A stretch of DNA of 33,106 bases from a virus. The notes under the pieces were generated by a model. It did no database searches. It saw only the letters and a list, made by a program, of their open reading frames with translations, and had not been told where the DNA came from. Where the stretch lies: the IMG/VR virus record IMGVR_UViG_3300035126_000526, positions 1 to 33,106 of that record; one strand, written 5' to 3'. The position numbers and the translations under genes are program-made. The first letter of the stretch is position 1. The number at the start of each line of letters is the position of its first letter. This document shows, one piece after another, positions 19,150 to 27,200 of this stretch.

Positions 19150-19208
19150 AGTATCGGCTACATCGCGTCGATTGTCAATGCTTTTTCAACACTTTCTCTA
19201 CACTTTCT
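19150..19208 (-). promoter_or_regulatory. Strong sigma70-type promoter with upstream direct repeats
   Basis: TTGACA (19178-19173), a 17-bp spacer and GATACT (19155-19150) make the best host-type promoter in the window. It drives the leftward 65-aa to integrase operon. Upstream lie two ACACTTTCT units on the plus strand (19189-19197 and 19200-19208), 11 bp apart, one helical turn, at about -50 to -65. They are candidate activator or repressor half-sites. Confidence 0.7.
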
Positions 19209-19287
19209 ACATATCGCACTGAGATAGCACCACTTGCGCGCGGTCGCGTTTGGGTACAGAGTCGCGTTCTCGGGTGTTCTCGGGCAC

Positions 19288-19638
19288 CTAGACCCGAACA
19301 TCCAGCGCGCGCCTACACGCCAGCGACACAGCCTCTAGCGGACAAGGGGACCACGCGCCCACCATCGCACCACCATGACCAACCGACGCGAACCACACGC
19401 CCCTATCCGCGTCCAGCGTCACATCTAAGCCCGCGCCCAGCGTCGCACCGACCACGCGCCACACCACCAACCCGCGCCCATCCCGCACCATCGCACGCGA
19501 ACGCACGCGCTGCCAGCGTGAGGGTTTCGTGTCGCTTTCGGGCACGTTTGGAGACGGTCGGACAGGAGTAGAAAAACACTGGCGAGCGGTCGATTCACTC
19601 ACACAGTCCCTCACCCTCCCGCCGCTTTCATCGCTCAT
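19288..19638 (-). CDS. Hypothetical ORF (116 aa)
   Basis: The ATG follows GAAAGGGTGACG. The second half reads like a folded protein (GRGLVVWRVVGATLGAGLDV, then LDADRGVWFASVGHGGAMVG and PLEAVSLACRRALDVRV). The first half is Ser/Pro/Arg-rich and could be untranslated or disordered. An internal ATG near residue 50 has no ribosome site. No family recognised. Confidence 0.45.
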   Translation of the reverse strand: MSDESGGRVRDCVSESTARQCFSTPVRPSPNVPESDTKPSRWQRVRSRAMVRDGRGLVVWRVVGATLGAGLDVTLDADRGVWFASVGHGGAMVGAWSPCPLEAVSLACRRALDVRV

Positions 19639-19641
19639 TCG

Positions 19642-19869
19642 TCACCCTTTCACCCTCGCCTGTTCGCACGCCGTCGCGTTTCCGCACAACCCGCCGCACG
19701 ATCGCACGCGAACCCGCAAGATTCGCAGTGGTTGCCAATGCTTACCGGAAGCGTTGCAGGCTCGTCCGTGCCCGCTCGCACGCCCAGGCCATTGGGGGGC
19801 TGACTCGCGCGTGATGCTCAACCATCCCCTCATATTTTTCGTCACCGCTTTTCGGGGGGTACCCATCAC
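19642..19869 (-). CDS. Doubtful small ORF (75 aa)
   Basis: GTG at 19869 makes a GTGA overlap with the upstream ORF's stop, and its own stop lies 3 nt before the next ORF, so the three ORFs tile the region. The protein is rich in Arg, Gly, Cys and Ser without a clear pattern (GRACNASGKHWQPLRILRVR). There is no ribosome site beyond the overlap. It may be a chance frame. Confidence 0.25.
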   Translation of the reverse strand: MMGTPRKAVTKNMRGWLSITRESAPQWPGRASGHGRACNASGKHWQPLRILRVRVRSCGGLCGNATACEQARVKG

Positions 19870-20054
19870 GTCTCAGGCGGCAGGACAATCGAGTACCCCG
19901 GCGGCTTGCGCATCCACGGGAGCCGCTTGGGTTTATCGACGGGTACGTAGTGGTGGGCGTCGCGGTCTTCGTTGTTGCGAGCCTGTTGGTGTTTGGGGTC
20001 GAGTGGGCGTCGTAAACGGATAACGCGGTCGATTGCTTGGTCGTGAGCGTTCAT
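19866..20054 (-). CDS. Hypothetical small basic protein (62 aa)
   Basis: The frame MNAHDQAIDRVIRLRRPLDP continues KHQQARNNEDRDAHHYVPVD and KPKRLPWMRKPPGYSI. It is basic and Pro-rich with a helical start, plausible but unidentified. The ATG at 20054 has no Shine-Dalgarno; a possible promoter lies at 20085-20113, so it would have a short leader. Confidence 0.4.
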   Translation of the reverse strand: MNAHDQAIDRVIRLRRPLDPKHQQARNNEDRDAHHYVPVDKPKRLPWMRKPPGYSIVLPPET

Positions 20055-20084
20055 AGCGTTACGAGCGCAATAAATAGACACATG

Positions 20085-20113
20085 ATTGTACGAGGGCAAA
20101 AGTCTGGAAACAA
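20085..20113 (-). promoter_or_regulatory. Possible promoter downstream of the terminase
   Basis: TTGTTT (20113-20108) and TACAAT (20090-20085) are separated by 17 bp, in an AT-richer patch. The -10 is 5 of 6 to consensus and the -35 3 of 6. It would serve the ORFs at 20054-19288. A small inverted repeat, AACAA/TTGTT, lies just upstream near 20130-20144. Confidence 0.35.
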
Positions 20114-20191
20114 GACCCCCCCCTACCAACAATTTCGTTGTTTGACACGATTTTGTTCGGGTTGAGGGACATTGGGTTAGTGGGTGCTAAG

Positions 20192-21949
20192 TTAGTGGGC
20201 GGTAAACCACGAGACGGCTTTGCCGTACTTGCGGCGGAGGCGTTCGATGTGGGCGGCTATACGGGGGTCTGCGGCGTCGTTGAGGTCTTTGGGGCCGTCA
20301 GCGAAGGTGAAGCCCCAAGCGTCTAGGCAGCCCGCTAATGCGTCTACAAGGTCGTCGTGGTCGAGACAGCCCCGGTCGTGGGAGAGGCGGCTGACTTGCT
20401 TCTGGAAGAGGGGGTTGGCGGCGACGTCGGTGGGGATAATCAGTCGGTGGTTACTCAACATCGGTTCAATGGTCTTGATGATGCGGAGTTCTTTGTGACC
20501 ACGGGTGGCGGTGGTGGGGCGGCTGATGACGTTGGCGGCGAACCCTTTGGGCTTGTCGGGGCGGGCGTTGGGCTTGACGTGGAGGCGGCTGACGTGGATT
20601 TCGAGGGCGGCGCGGTAGGCGTCGCCGCCGAAGTTCTGCTCAACCACAATCTCCTGTGTGGTTGTCTCGTATGCGAGCCTGGCGAGGGCGGCTAGGTTCT
20701 CGGGGGTCGCGCCACCCTTGAGGCCACCCATGCGGCGGACCCAATAGAAGCCGTTGAGGTGGCTGACGATGGCGTAGCCGGTCAAGTCGGTGCCCGTGCC
20801 TGCCGGGTCAACGTACATCTTCGTGCCGGTGAAGGGGGCGAAGGACGTGGCCGTGACGTGGATGGGGCGGTAGAAGCGGTCCTGGCCGATGCCGCCGCTT
20901 TCGAGGTCGTCGATGGCGGTGGAGCCGTTGTGGTCGCGGGTGCCCCATGTGAGGCTGACGGGGGCTTCGTCGCCAGCGATGTCGAACACCATGAAGTCCC
21001 GCAACTTGAGGGGGTAGCGGTCAGAGTCGGCAAGGTGCCGGACCAACTGGCAACCCTTGAGCCATTCGAGCCGTTGGCGACGGCGGGCCTCTACGTCAAG
21101 TTCCGTGAAGCGTTTGGGGAACAGGCACCCGTCCGAGCGTGCCTTGCCCTGCTCGATGAAGGCGATCACGCCGGGGGCGAGGGGGAACGTCTGTTCGTCG
21201 GGCTTGGGGACGCAGAGGGGGTAGGCGAAGATCGGATGCCCGGCTGCGTTCAACTTGTGAACGATCGTCTCTTCGTGGTTGGGGGTGAGGGTGTAGAGAA
21301 TCTCGTTGGGGTCGCGTGCGCCGCCTTCCTCGAAGGCCACGGACGGGTAGAGCCAGTGCATGAACTCGCCGGTCTGGTTGGCGAGGCGTTCGCGGGCATC
21401 GAACGTGACGGTGTTGCCGATCGTCTCAATGTCGTCCACGATGACGGTGTGGGCGCGGTTGTTCTCCAGCGTGCCGCCGATGCCGACGACGGAGATGGAC
21501 GGCTGGCGGTCTAGCGGGGCCATGCCCACATCGAAGGACTTGGCGTTGTCGCGGTGGGCCTTCGTGGGCCGCATGTGCCGGAGGAACCACACGCTGTCGA
21601 GCCACCCACGGATGAGCGTGGAAGTCTTGATCGCGGTCGCTTCGTTCTTACAGACGATGACGACCTTGCGGCGCGGGTCGCGGAAGAGTCGCCACACGGC
21701 GTTCGTGGCGGCAACGAGGTAGGTCTTGCCGAGGCCACGGCACCCGAGAAGGACGCGGGTGGTGGGGGAGGCGGCAACGGCGTTGTCTACGAAGTCGTAT
21801 TCGAGTTCGGAGAGCGGGGCGCGGCCTGTGCCGTCTGGACGCTCGGAGCCGATTTCAAGCCACAACTGACGGATGAAGAACTTGGCGTCCGAGTCGAGCA
21901 ATGCGAAATACTCGGCCTGCTCAGGGGTCAGTCCGGGGGGTAAAAACAT
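20192..21949 (-). CDS. terL: Large terminase subunit, T7 gp19-like
   Basis: This 585-residue packaging motor closely follows T7 gp19 (586). The ATPase part has Walker A GCRGLGKTY (69-77, Lys75), the KSFDVGMAPLDRQPSISVVG block, Walker B VIVDDIE (169-175) and YTLTP coupling. The nuclease part has YVDPAGTGTDLTGYAIV (Asp381), VVEQNFGGD (Glu437) and LDHDDLVDALAG (Asp530-536). It cuts concatemers and pumps DNA into the procapsid through the connector. There is no obvious Shine-Dalgarno before the ATG. In T7-type phages this gene lies at the end of the late region, as here. Confidence 0.96.
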   Translation of the reverse strand: MFLPPGLTPEQAEYFALLDSDAKFFIRQLWLEIGSERPDGTGRAPLSELEYDFVDNAVAASPTTRVLLGCRGLGKTYLVAATNAVWRLFRDPRRKVVIVCKNEATAIKTSTLIRGWLDSVWFLRHMRPTKAHRDNAKSFDVGMAPLDRQPSISVVGIGGTLENNRAHTVIVDDIETIGNTVTFDARERLANQTGEFMHWLYPSVAFEEGGARDPNEILYTLTPNHEETIVHKLNAAGHPIFAYPLCVPKPDEQTFPLAPGVIAFIEQGKARSDGCLFPKRFTELDVEARRRQRLEWLKGCQLVRHLADSDRYPLKLRDFMVFDIAGDEAPVSLTWGTRDHNGSTAIDDLESGGIGQDRFYRPIHVTATSFAPFTGTKMYVDPAGTGTDLTGYAIVSHLNGFYWVRRMGGLKGGATPENLAALARLAYETTTQEIVVEQNFGGDAYRAALEIHVSRLHVKPNARPDKPKGFAANVISRPTTATRGHKELRIIKTIEPMLSNHRLIIPTDVAANPLFQKQVSRLSHDRGCLDHDDLVDALAGCLDAWGFTFADGPKDLNDAADPRIAAHIERLRRKYGKAVSWFTAH

Positions 21950-21979
21950 GCTGTGGGGGTGGGGTAAACGGAGACTTTT

Positions 21980-22198
21980 TCAGGGCCAAACGTCGCCAGC
22001 CTTGCAGGGGACGTACTGAAAGCGGTCCTCTTGGCGACCGGGGTTCTCGTCGATGATGAGCATGAGTTCGTCGTCGGCGAACCCGCAACGGGTGAAGATG
22101 TCTTTCTCGTCGAGGAGTTGCTTGCGGTACTCGGGCGTGGTGTTTTCGTAGAAGACGCGGGCGGCACGGTCACGCTTGGACTGCTTGCGCTTGCTCAC
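21980..22198 (-). CDS. Small hypothetical protein upstream of the terminase (72 aa)
   Basis: The GTG start overlaps the upstream mini-gene stop (GTGA) and follows GAAAGGACG. The basic start SKRKQSKRDRAARVFYENTT leads to a helix-rich middle (EYRKQLLDEKDIFTRCGFAD) and an acidic end. Its position next to the large terminase could suit a packaging accessory, but the gene at 24271 is a better small-terminase candidate. Confidence 0.6.
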   Translation of the reverse strand: MSKRKQSKRDRAARVFYENTTPEYRKQLLDEKDIFTRCGFADDELMLIIDENPGRQEDRFQYVPCKAGDVWP

Positions 22199-22332
22199 GG
22201 GGCGTCCTTTCGCGGGCGATTGCCCGGTGGTGGCGCGGTTGGCAACGGGTCCATGAAAATGATGTCGAGGTAGTCGCCGTAGGGGTTGTCAGTAGCGATC
22301 GACGCGATTTCGCCTTCCGGTGTTTCGCGCAC
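22195..22332 (-). CDS. Mini-gene (45 aa) after the phosphoesterase
   Basis: GTG at 22332 lies 15 nt after the phosphoesterase stop, with GGGGGTGGAG as ribosome site, and the stop makes a GTGA overlap with the next gene. The peptide RETPEGEIASIATDNPYGDY continues LDIIFMDPLPTAPPPGNRPR, with a Pro-rich, basic end. It fills an otherwise empty gap and is probably translated. No homologue known to me. Confidence 0.5.
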   Translation of the reverse strand: MRETPEGEIASIATDNPYGDYLDIIFMDPLPTAPPPGNRPRKDAP

Positions 22333-22347
22333 GCTCCACCCCCACGG

Positions 22348-23118
22348 TTAGCGGATGATTTCGTACTGAACGCGAGGCAGTTCGTTCCCCCACTGGCGGA
22401 TGAGACTCAGGGCGGTCCCCCAAGTCGTCGTGTTCTCTTTCGTGGCGTACCTGGGTTTGGCAGGCCCGAGGTGGCCTGGATTGAACATCCATTGCGTGCC
22501 ACGGGTCGCGGCGGTGATTTCGACGGGCTGCGGCACGACGACGGTGTGCGTGTGCCCGCGCACGGTCAGGAGGTTGCGGGGTCCACCCAAGAGCGACCAC
22601 ATCCGCAAGCCTTCCAGTCGGTCGGAACCACGCCCACAGCCTGCCCCGTGGAAGAACGCGGTGTTGCCGATGCGAAGGATGCCGCGCCGGTCAAAGACGT
22701 AGGGGCGACGCCGCCAGCGTGCGAATGAGGACTTCCATTCGGTGTTCTCGGGGCGGATGATGAGGTCGCGTGCGATCGACTTGGGGTTCGTCGGGTCGAT
22801 GCGATACTCGTGGTTGCCGTCCATCCAGTGCCAGCGGACGCGACCGGCCCGCTTGCCGAGGGCTTTCCACAACTGGTCGGACTGGCGGGCCATGCAGTGG
22901 TATTCGCTGTAGGCGTCGGCGGCTTCGCTGCGTGGGTGTTCGGACGCCCATGAGTAATCGCCCCAGTCGCCGATGTTCACCACGTCGGTAATGTCGTTGC
23001 GGTTGCGTCCGGCAAGGTCAAGGAACTTGGACCAGTGCGGCTCGCTAGTAAAGTGCGCGTGTACGTCCGGCAGGGGCAGGATGCAGATTGCAGCCCTGCC
23101 TCGGGGTGTGAGAATCAC
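22348..23118 (-). CDS. Calcineurin-like metallophosphoesterase
   Basis: The GTG start follows TTAGGAGG. This 256-residue protein has all the metal motifs in order: DVHAH (18-22), GDWGD (50-54), GNHE (101-104), FFHG (156-158) and GHTH (188-191), so it should be an active di-metal phosphoesterase. Its substrate is unknown; relatives act on nucleic acids, nucleotides or phosphoproteins. It lies in the late block between the glycosidase-like gene and terminase, where T7 encodes lysis proteins. A DNA-processing or cell-envelope role are both possible. Confidence 0.88.
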   Translation of the reverse strand: MILTPRGRAAICILPLPDVHAHFTSEPHWSKFLDLAGRNRNDITDVVNIGDWGDYSWASEHPRSEAADAYSEYHCMARQSDQLWKALGKRAGRVRWHWMDGNHEYRIDPTNPKSIARDLIIRPENTEWKSSFARWRRRPYVFDRRGILRIGNTAFFHGAGCGRGSDRLEGLRMWSLLGGPRNLLTVRGHTHTVVVPQPVEITAATRGTQWMFNPGHLGPAKPRYATKENTTTWGTALSLIRQWGNELPRVQYEIIR

Positions 23119-23126
23119 GCGACCTC

Positions 23127-23987
23127 CTAATCGGCCCTGCGTGGGGCAAACGCGGCGGTGGCGTCCCCATGCTTCATGGTGTCAACCACGGGACCGATGG
23201 CGCGTGTCGCCATGTCCGCGTAGGGGCGAATCTGTTTCATGGTGCAGTTGGCGGATGAGTACCAGAGAACCGCGCCGTCGCACCCCAAGTCCCGCAGAGT
23301 CTTGATCTGCGTCTGCCAGAACTCCGGCGAGATAAGGCCGCGTCCGGCTGACGGGTGAATCTCGGGCGAGATAAACGGGATGATCGGTAGCCCGATGCCA
23401 TACGCACGCGCGAGCCTGCGGCACTCATCGACCTGCCAGCGTGCGAACCGCTGCCAGTGCTGGATGTTGGTGCTGTTGACGTACAGCGACGGGTGCAGCG
23501 TGTCGAAGCACTCAATCAGTTCCAACGCGAGGAAGTCGTTTGCGATCTGCGACCGCCGCAACTCGTTCGTGTCGTTGGTGATGACGGAGTTGAAGACGTT
23601 GTAGCCTGTCGGCAGGATGCCGTACAGCCCCACGGGTGCCGTCTCGCTGCCGGTGCGAACGTCGGCGATGACCTGACGAATGAACGCACAGTCGTTGGAA
23701 ATGTCCCGCCCAACGTGGATACGGGTGTCCGAACGCAACGGGCGGTGAGGCTCGCCAATGCGGTCGGCGCGGCTTTCGATGTTGACGACGACCAACGCGC
23801 CCGGCGAGAGCGTCGGCCACTTGCGGGCCTCTGCGGGGTCATAGCGGGACACGTCACGCGCCCCGCCAGTGTTGGGCTTCACGGCGTAGAACCGCTGCCC
23901 GTCCACGAGAACGTCCACCATGCCCGGCAGGGGCGCACGCGGCAGGAAAGGCCGATCGTGCGGGTAGAGGCAGTCGTACAACTTCAC
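23127..23987 (-). CDS. Putative TIM-barrel glycoside hydrolase-like protein
   Basis: GTG at 23987 overlaps the previous stop (GTGA). The 286-residue protein shows successive barrel strands: GALVVVNIESRA (Glu71), APVGLYGILPTGYN (117-130), LHPSLYVNSTNIQHW (164-178), YGIGLPIIPFISPEIHP (196-212) and GCDGAVLWYSSANC (235-248). The order and motifs recall GH56-type enzymes (D-x-E strand, YG-x-P-x-x-YN, hPSlY, G-x-x-G-h-v-l-W-x-S), with Asn69 in place of the usual Asp. No signal peptide is seen. It could be a cell-wall or capsule hydrolase acting at lysis or in the tail. The family match is tentative. Confidence 0.5.
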   Translation of the reverse strand: MKLYDCLYPHDRPFLPRAPLPGMVDVLVDGQRFYAVKPNTGGARDVSRYDPAEARKWPTLSPGALVVVNIESRADRIGEPHRPLRSDTRIHVGRDISNDCAFIRQVIADVRTGSETAPVGLYGILPTGYNVFNSVITNDTNELRRSQIANDFLALELIECFDTLHPSLYVNSTNIQHWQRFARWQVDECRRLARAYGIGLPIIPFISPEIHPSAGRGLISPEFWQTQIKTLRDLGCDGAVLWYSSANCTMKQIRPYADMATRAIGPVVDTMKHGDATAAFAPRRAD

Positions 23988-24271
23988 TGGTCAAAGTCCC
24001 CAATGGGTTTGGACAGTTGCCCGTCCGTGCCGGTGAGTTTCAGATGCTTCTGCACCTGCTTCGTGAGTTCGCCCGCTGGCGTGTTGTGGAGCGGCACGTC
24101 GTCCGCGCCCAACTGCTTCATGCGTTCCATAACAGCCTTGAGCATCGCGGGCGTGGGCGGGATGCGGACCAGTTCGCCGGTCTTCTGGTCCATCACTTCC
24201 TGCCCGTCGCGGAGTGCTTCCAGCATCCGCTGGTCGAGCAGGTCGGCTAGTTGCTTGCGGGTGTCGCTCAT
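23984..24271 (-). CDS. terS: Probable small terminase subunit
   Basis: This 95-residue protein has an early helix (QLADLLDQRMLEALRDGQEV), a GELVRIPPTPAMLKAVMERM motif followed by KQLGADDVP, and a charged C-terminal tail. Podoviral small terminases often have A-x-x-T-P-A-x-L-x-V-x-x-x-x-L-K-x-x-G in the same place, and T7 gp18 (89 residues) lies in the same part of the map, between the ejection proteins and the large subunit. The start overlaps the gp16-like stop by 4 nt. Assignment by motif and position only. Confidence 0.55.
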   Translation of the reverse strand: MSDTRKQLADLLDQRMLEALRDGQEVMDQKTGELVRIPPTPAMLKAVMERMKQLGADDVPLHNTPAGELTKQVQKHLKLTGTDGQLSKPIGDFDQ

Positions 24272-27200
24272 TCTTTGGATGTCTCCGGCAGGCCGAGCAT
24301 CCGCCCGGCGGCGTCGATGATGTGCAACTGCCTGATCGCGTTGGGCATCAGGGCACGCTCAAGTTTCTTGAGGCTCTGCATTGAGAACGAATACTCCGAG
24401 TCGATCATCGGCTGCACGACTTCGGGGATTGCCGCACCCACGTCCCGAACCGCACCGAGGGCCGGAATATTCAGGAAGTCGATGTCTTGCGCCTTGCGTT
24501 TTGTGGTGCTGGAAATAGCAAACGGGGGCTCAAATCCCGCAAGAGACGCCGCGCTGTCTGTCATGCTCGGCAGCATTGATGCCCACGCCGCACGGCCAAC
24601 GGTGGCCCGTGCCATCGCGCCCATGCTCAACCGTTCCTCGCGGTACTTCTGTGGGTCGTCCTGCCCGAGCGATTCGGCGTAGGTCCGAATGATGTAGATG
24701 GGCACGGTGGCTGCGGTGCCAAGCCCAAGCGCGGCCCAATGCCGCACGTCGCCCGTGGCAAAGCCGTACACCAGTTTCGACCGGAACGCGGCCATCGGGT
24801 ATCGCTTCAACTGCAACGCAAGTTTGCCCCACCACGTCGTAGACCACGCATAGGCGTTGATCTTCGACGGCTGGAGAAACAGACGCCCGTACTCAAGGTT
24901 GACCGCCGAGCGAAGGGCGGCGGCGGCTTCCACGTCGTCCCACTCGTGCCAGTTGAGGTCGAATCCCTTCTTGCCCGCAATCGTGCCAGGCTCGCCAAGC
25001 GTGCCGTACTTCTGGCCCTGCGCGATGATCCGATCAACTAGATAGGGCTTGCCGTCAAGATTCGTGCCCTTGAGCCACTTCTTGCCGGGAGCCTTGCCCG
25101 ACTGAATCCACTTGCCCCACTGGTGAACAAGCCCGCCCGCAATGATCTTCTGTGAGACTTCGTTGCCGAGCGTCATAAGCGACGCCCGCATCGCCAGTTC
25201 GTTGAACTTCGCAGACTTGGGTTCTACCCACGTCAACGCGCGATCGAAGGTGTTGAGTGCGGGGCCGCTCGGACGGTGGGGGGCAACGTAGGTCAGTGAG
25301 TCCAAACCCGCGCCCGTGAACGACTCGGCCAACGCAAGGTCGGCGTTGGTCAACTTGCCGTCCAGTGCCATTGACCGGAGTTCTTTTAGGGCGGGGACCA
25401 TCTCGAACGTGGTGCGGAGTTGCACGGCGGCAACTGCACCAATCGTCTCGGTGACGTTGGCAAGCCCCGTAGCCGCGCCCGACAGAAACTTCGCGCCCGT
25501 CAGTTCGCCAGCGATGCGGGCCATGCGTGCGGCACGCTGCGTCGTCGGGTTGCCAATGTCGTCGATCGGAATGCCGATGACGTGCTTGAGGCCAACCTCA
25601 AGGCGGCGGATGTTGCCCTCTTCGGCACCCTCCGGCAAGCCCGCGTCTCGTGCATCCTTGCGGAGCGATTCGAGAAGGTCGGCGAGCGACGTGACGGGGC
25701 GGGCTGGTGAGATTGGGTTCTGCGACCACTTGAGAATCTGCGCGAAGGCCGCGTTGCCAGCCGCGCGACGGATGCGGTGGGGAATGAGAACGCGGGGGTC
25801 CGTCTCCAGCATGTCGAGCAAGGAAATGGACCGGCCATCGGGCATGACCGACTCGACCAGTTCATCAAGATCGAGGCGGTGCTTGTAGTTGGACGGGTTG
25901 CCCGCGTCGTCGGCACCCTTGACGTTGGGCCGGACAATTTCGGCAACGTCGGCGAGTGCTTCAAGTTTGGCCTGCTCGTCCGCTGCCGTGAAGATCGCGT
26001 CGATGCGGTCAATCTGCTTCTGGAGCGTCTGCTTCTTCTCGGCGTCGGTGGCCTTCTGCAACTGCTTGGCGAGTGAAGCCCTCTTGGTAATGGCTTCCTT
26101 CTCGGTAATGACCTGCCCAATCTTGGCCTTGATCGCCGCACGCTGCTCGGGGTCTGCCGTCTGCCGCAACTGGGCGAGCAACCCGCGATCGGCGCTGCGG
26201 CTGACGTGATCCTCAAGGACGATGCGAGCCTCGGCAACCAGTGCCGGATCGGTGTTCGCCTCTTCCAGCAACCGAATCACGGTGTCGAATGCGTCTGGAC
26301 GCACAAGGTCGTTGCGGGTGTGCGTGCCGATCTTCCGCACCCACGCCGTTGCAACGGCATTGGCAACGCGATCGGGAGCCTGCGGGCGACGGGCCTTGAA
26401 AGCCTTTGCAACGTGGTCGATGATCGGCTGCTCGCCGTACTGCAACACAAGGCTGTCGATAAGGTCGCGGCGTCCCTTGTGCGGCAGGTAGAACTCATTG
26501 GCCGGAACGTCGGCGGCACCGGGAACCTGATGGGCCTTCTCGAACTCCAGAACGTCCCTCATCGCCGTGCGGGTAGCATCTTGAAGCGACAGCATCGACG
26601 CGGGGATGTTGTTTGCGTCCGACACGACCGACCGATACCACATGCGGCTGAGTTGGGCATCGTCAATGCCCAGAGTGTTGCCGGTTTCAGAAAAGGCTTG
26701 GTTGGCAACGCGAAGGAACGGGTTGGCGTACTCGCCCGTGCGGGCAGGCGTCCACTTGTCAGCACCCTCGAATACGTTGCCGTCGCTGCGGGGCACGGGG
26801 TCGTCAAAGACCATGTTGGCGATGCGGCGGATCGACGGCACGCTAGAACGTCCCGCCATTGCCTCCATCGTGCCGAAGTGCGCGCCGGTCGAGCGTCCAT
26901 CCGTCGCCTGCTGCGGGGTAAAGAACCCGTTGCGCGGGAGCGGGATGGTCTGGTCGTAGGTGTCGCCGAACGGGGATGCGGCGGTACGGGCGGTGTCGGC
27001 TGCGGTCGCGGCACCAACGGCGGTGGTGGGCGGAACCTCCGTGTTGGCCCGAGCAATCGACGCAATCTCGTCGAACCGCTTGGCCTCGTCCATCACGCCA
27101 TTTGACACGGATTCCACCGCTGCCTGCTGGCGAGTCTCGAACGCGGCGGGCGTGGTGTCCGCAAAGTACCGCTCGCCCTCGGGAGTCAGCGTGCCCGCGT

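Noticed and set aside
19529-20023. Plus-strand ORF of 164 codons after the terminase
   Set aside because: No ribosome site, irregular composition, and antisense to the tiling minus-strand ORFs; neither strand is secure, but this one has less support.
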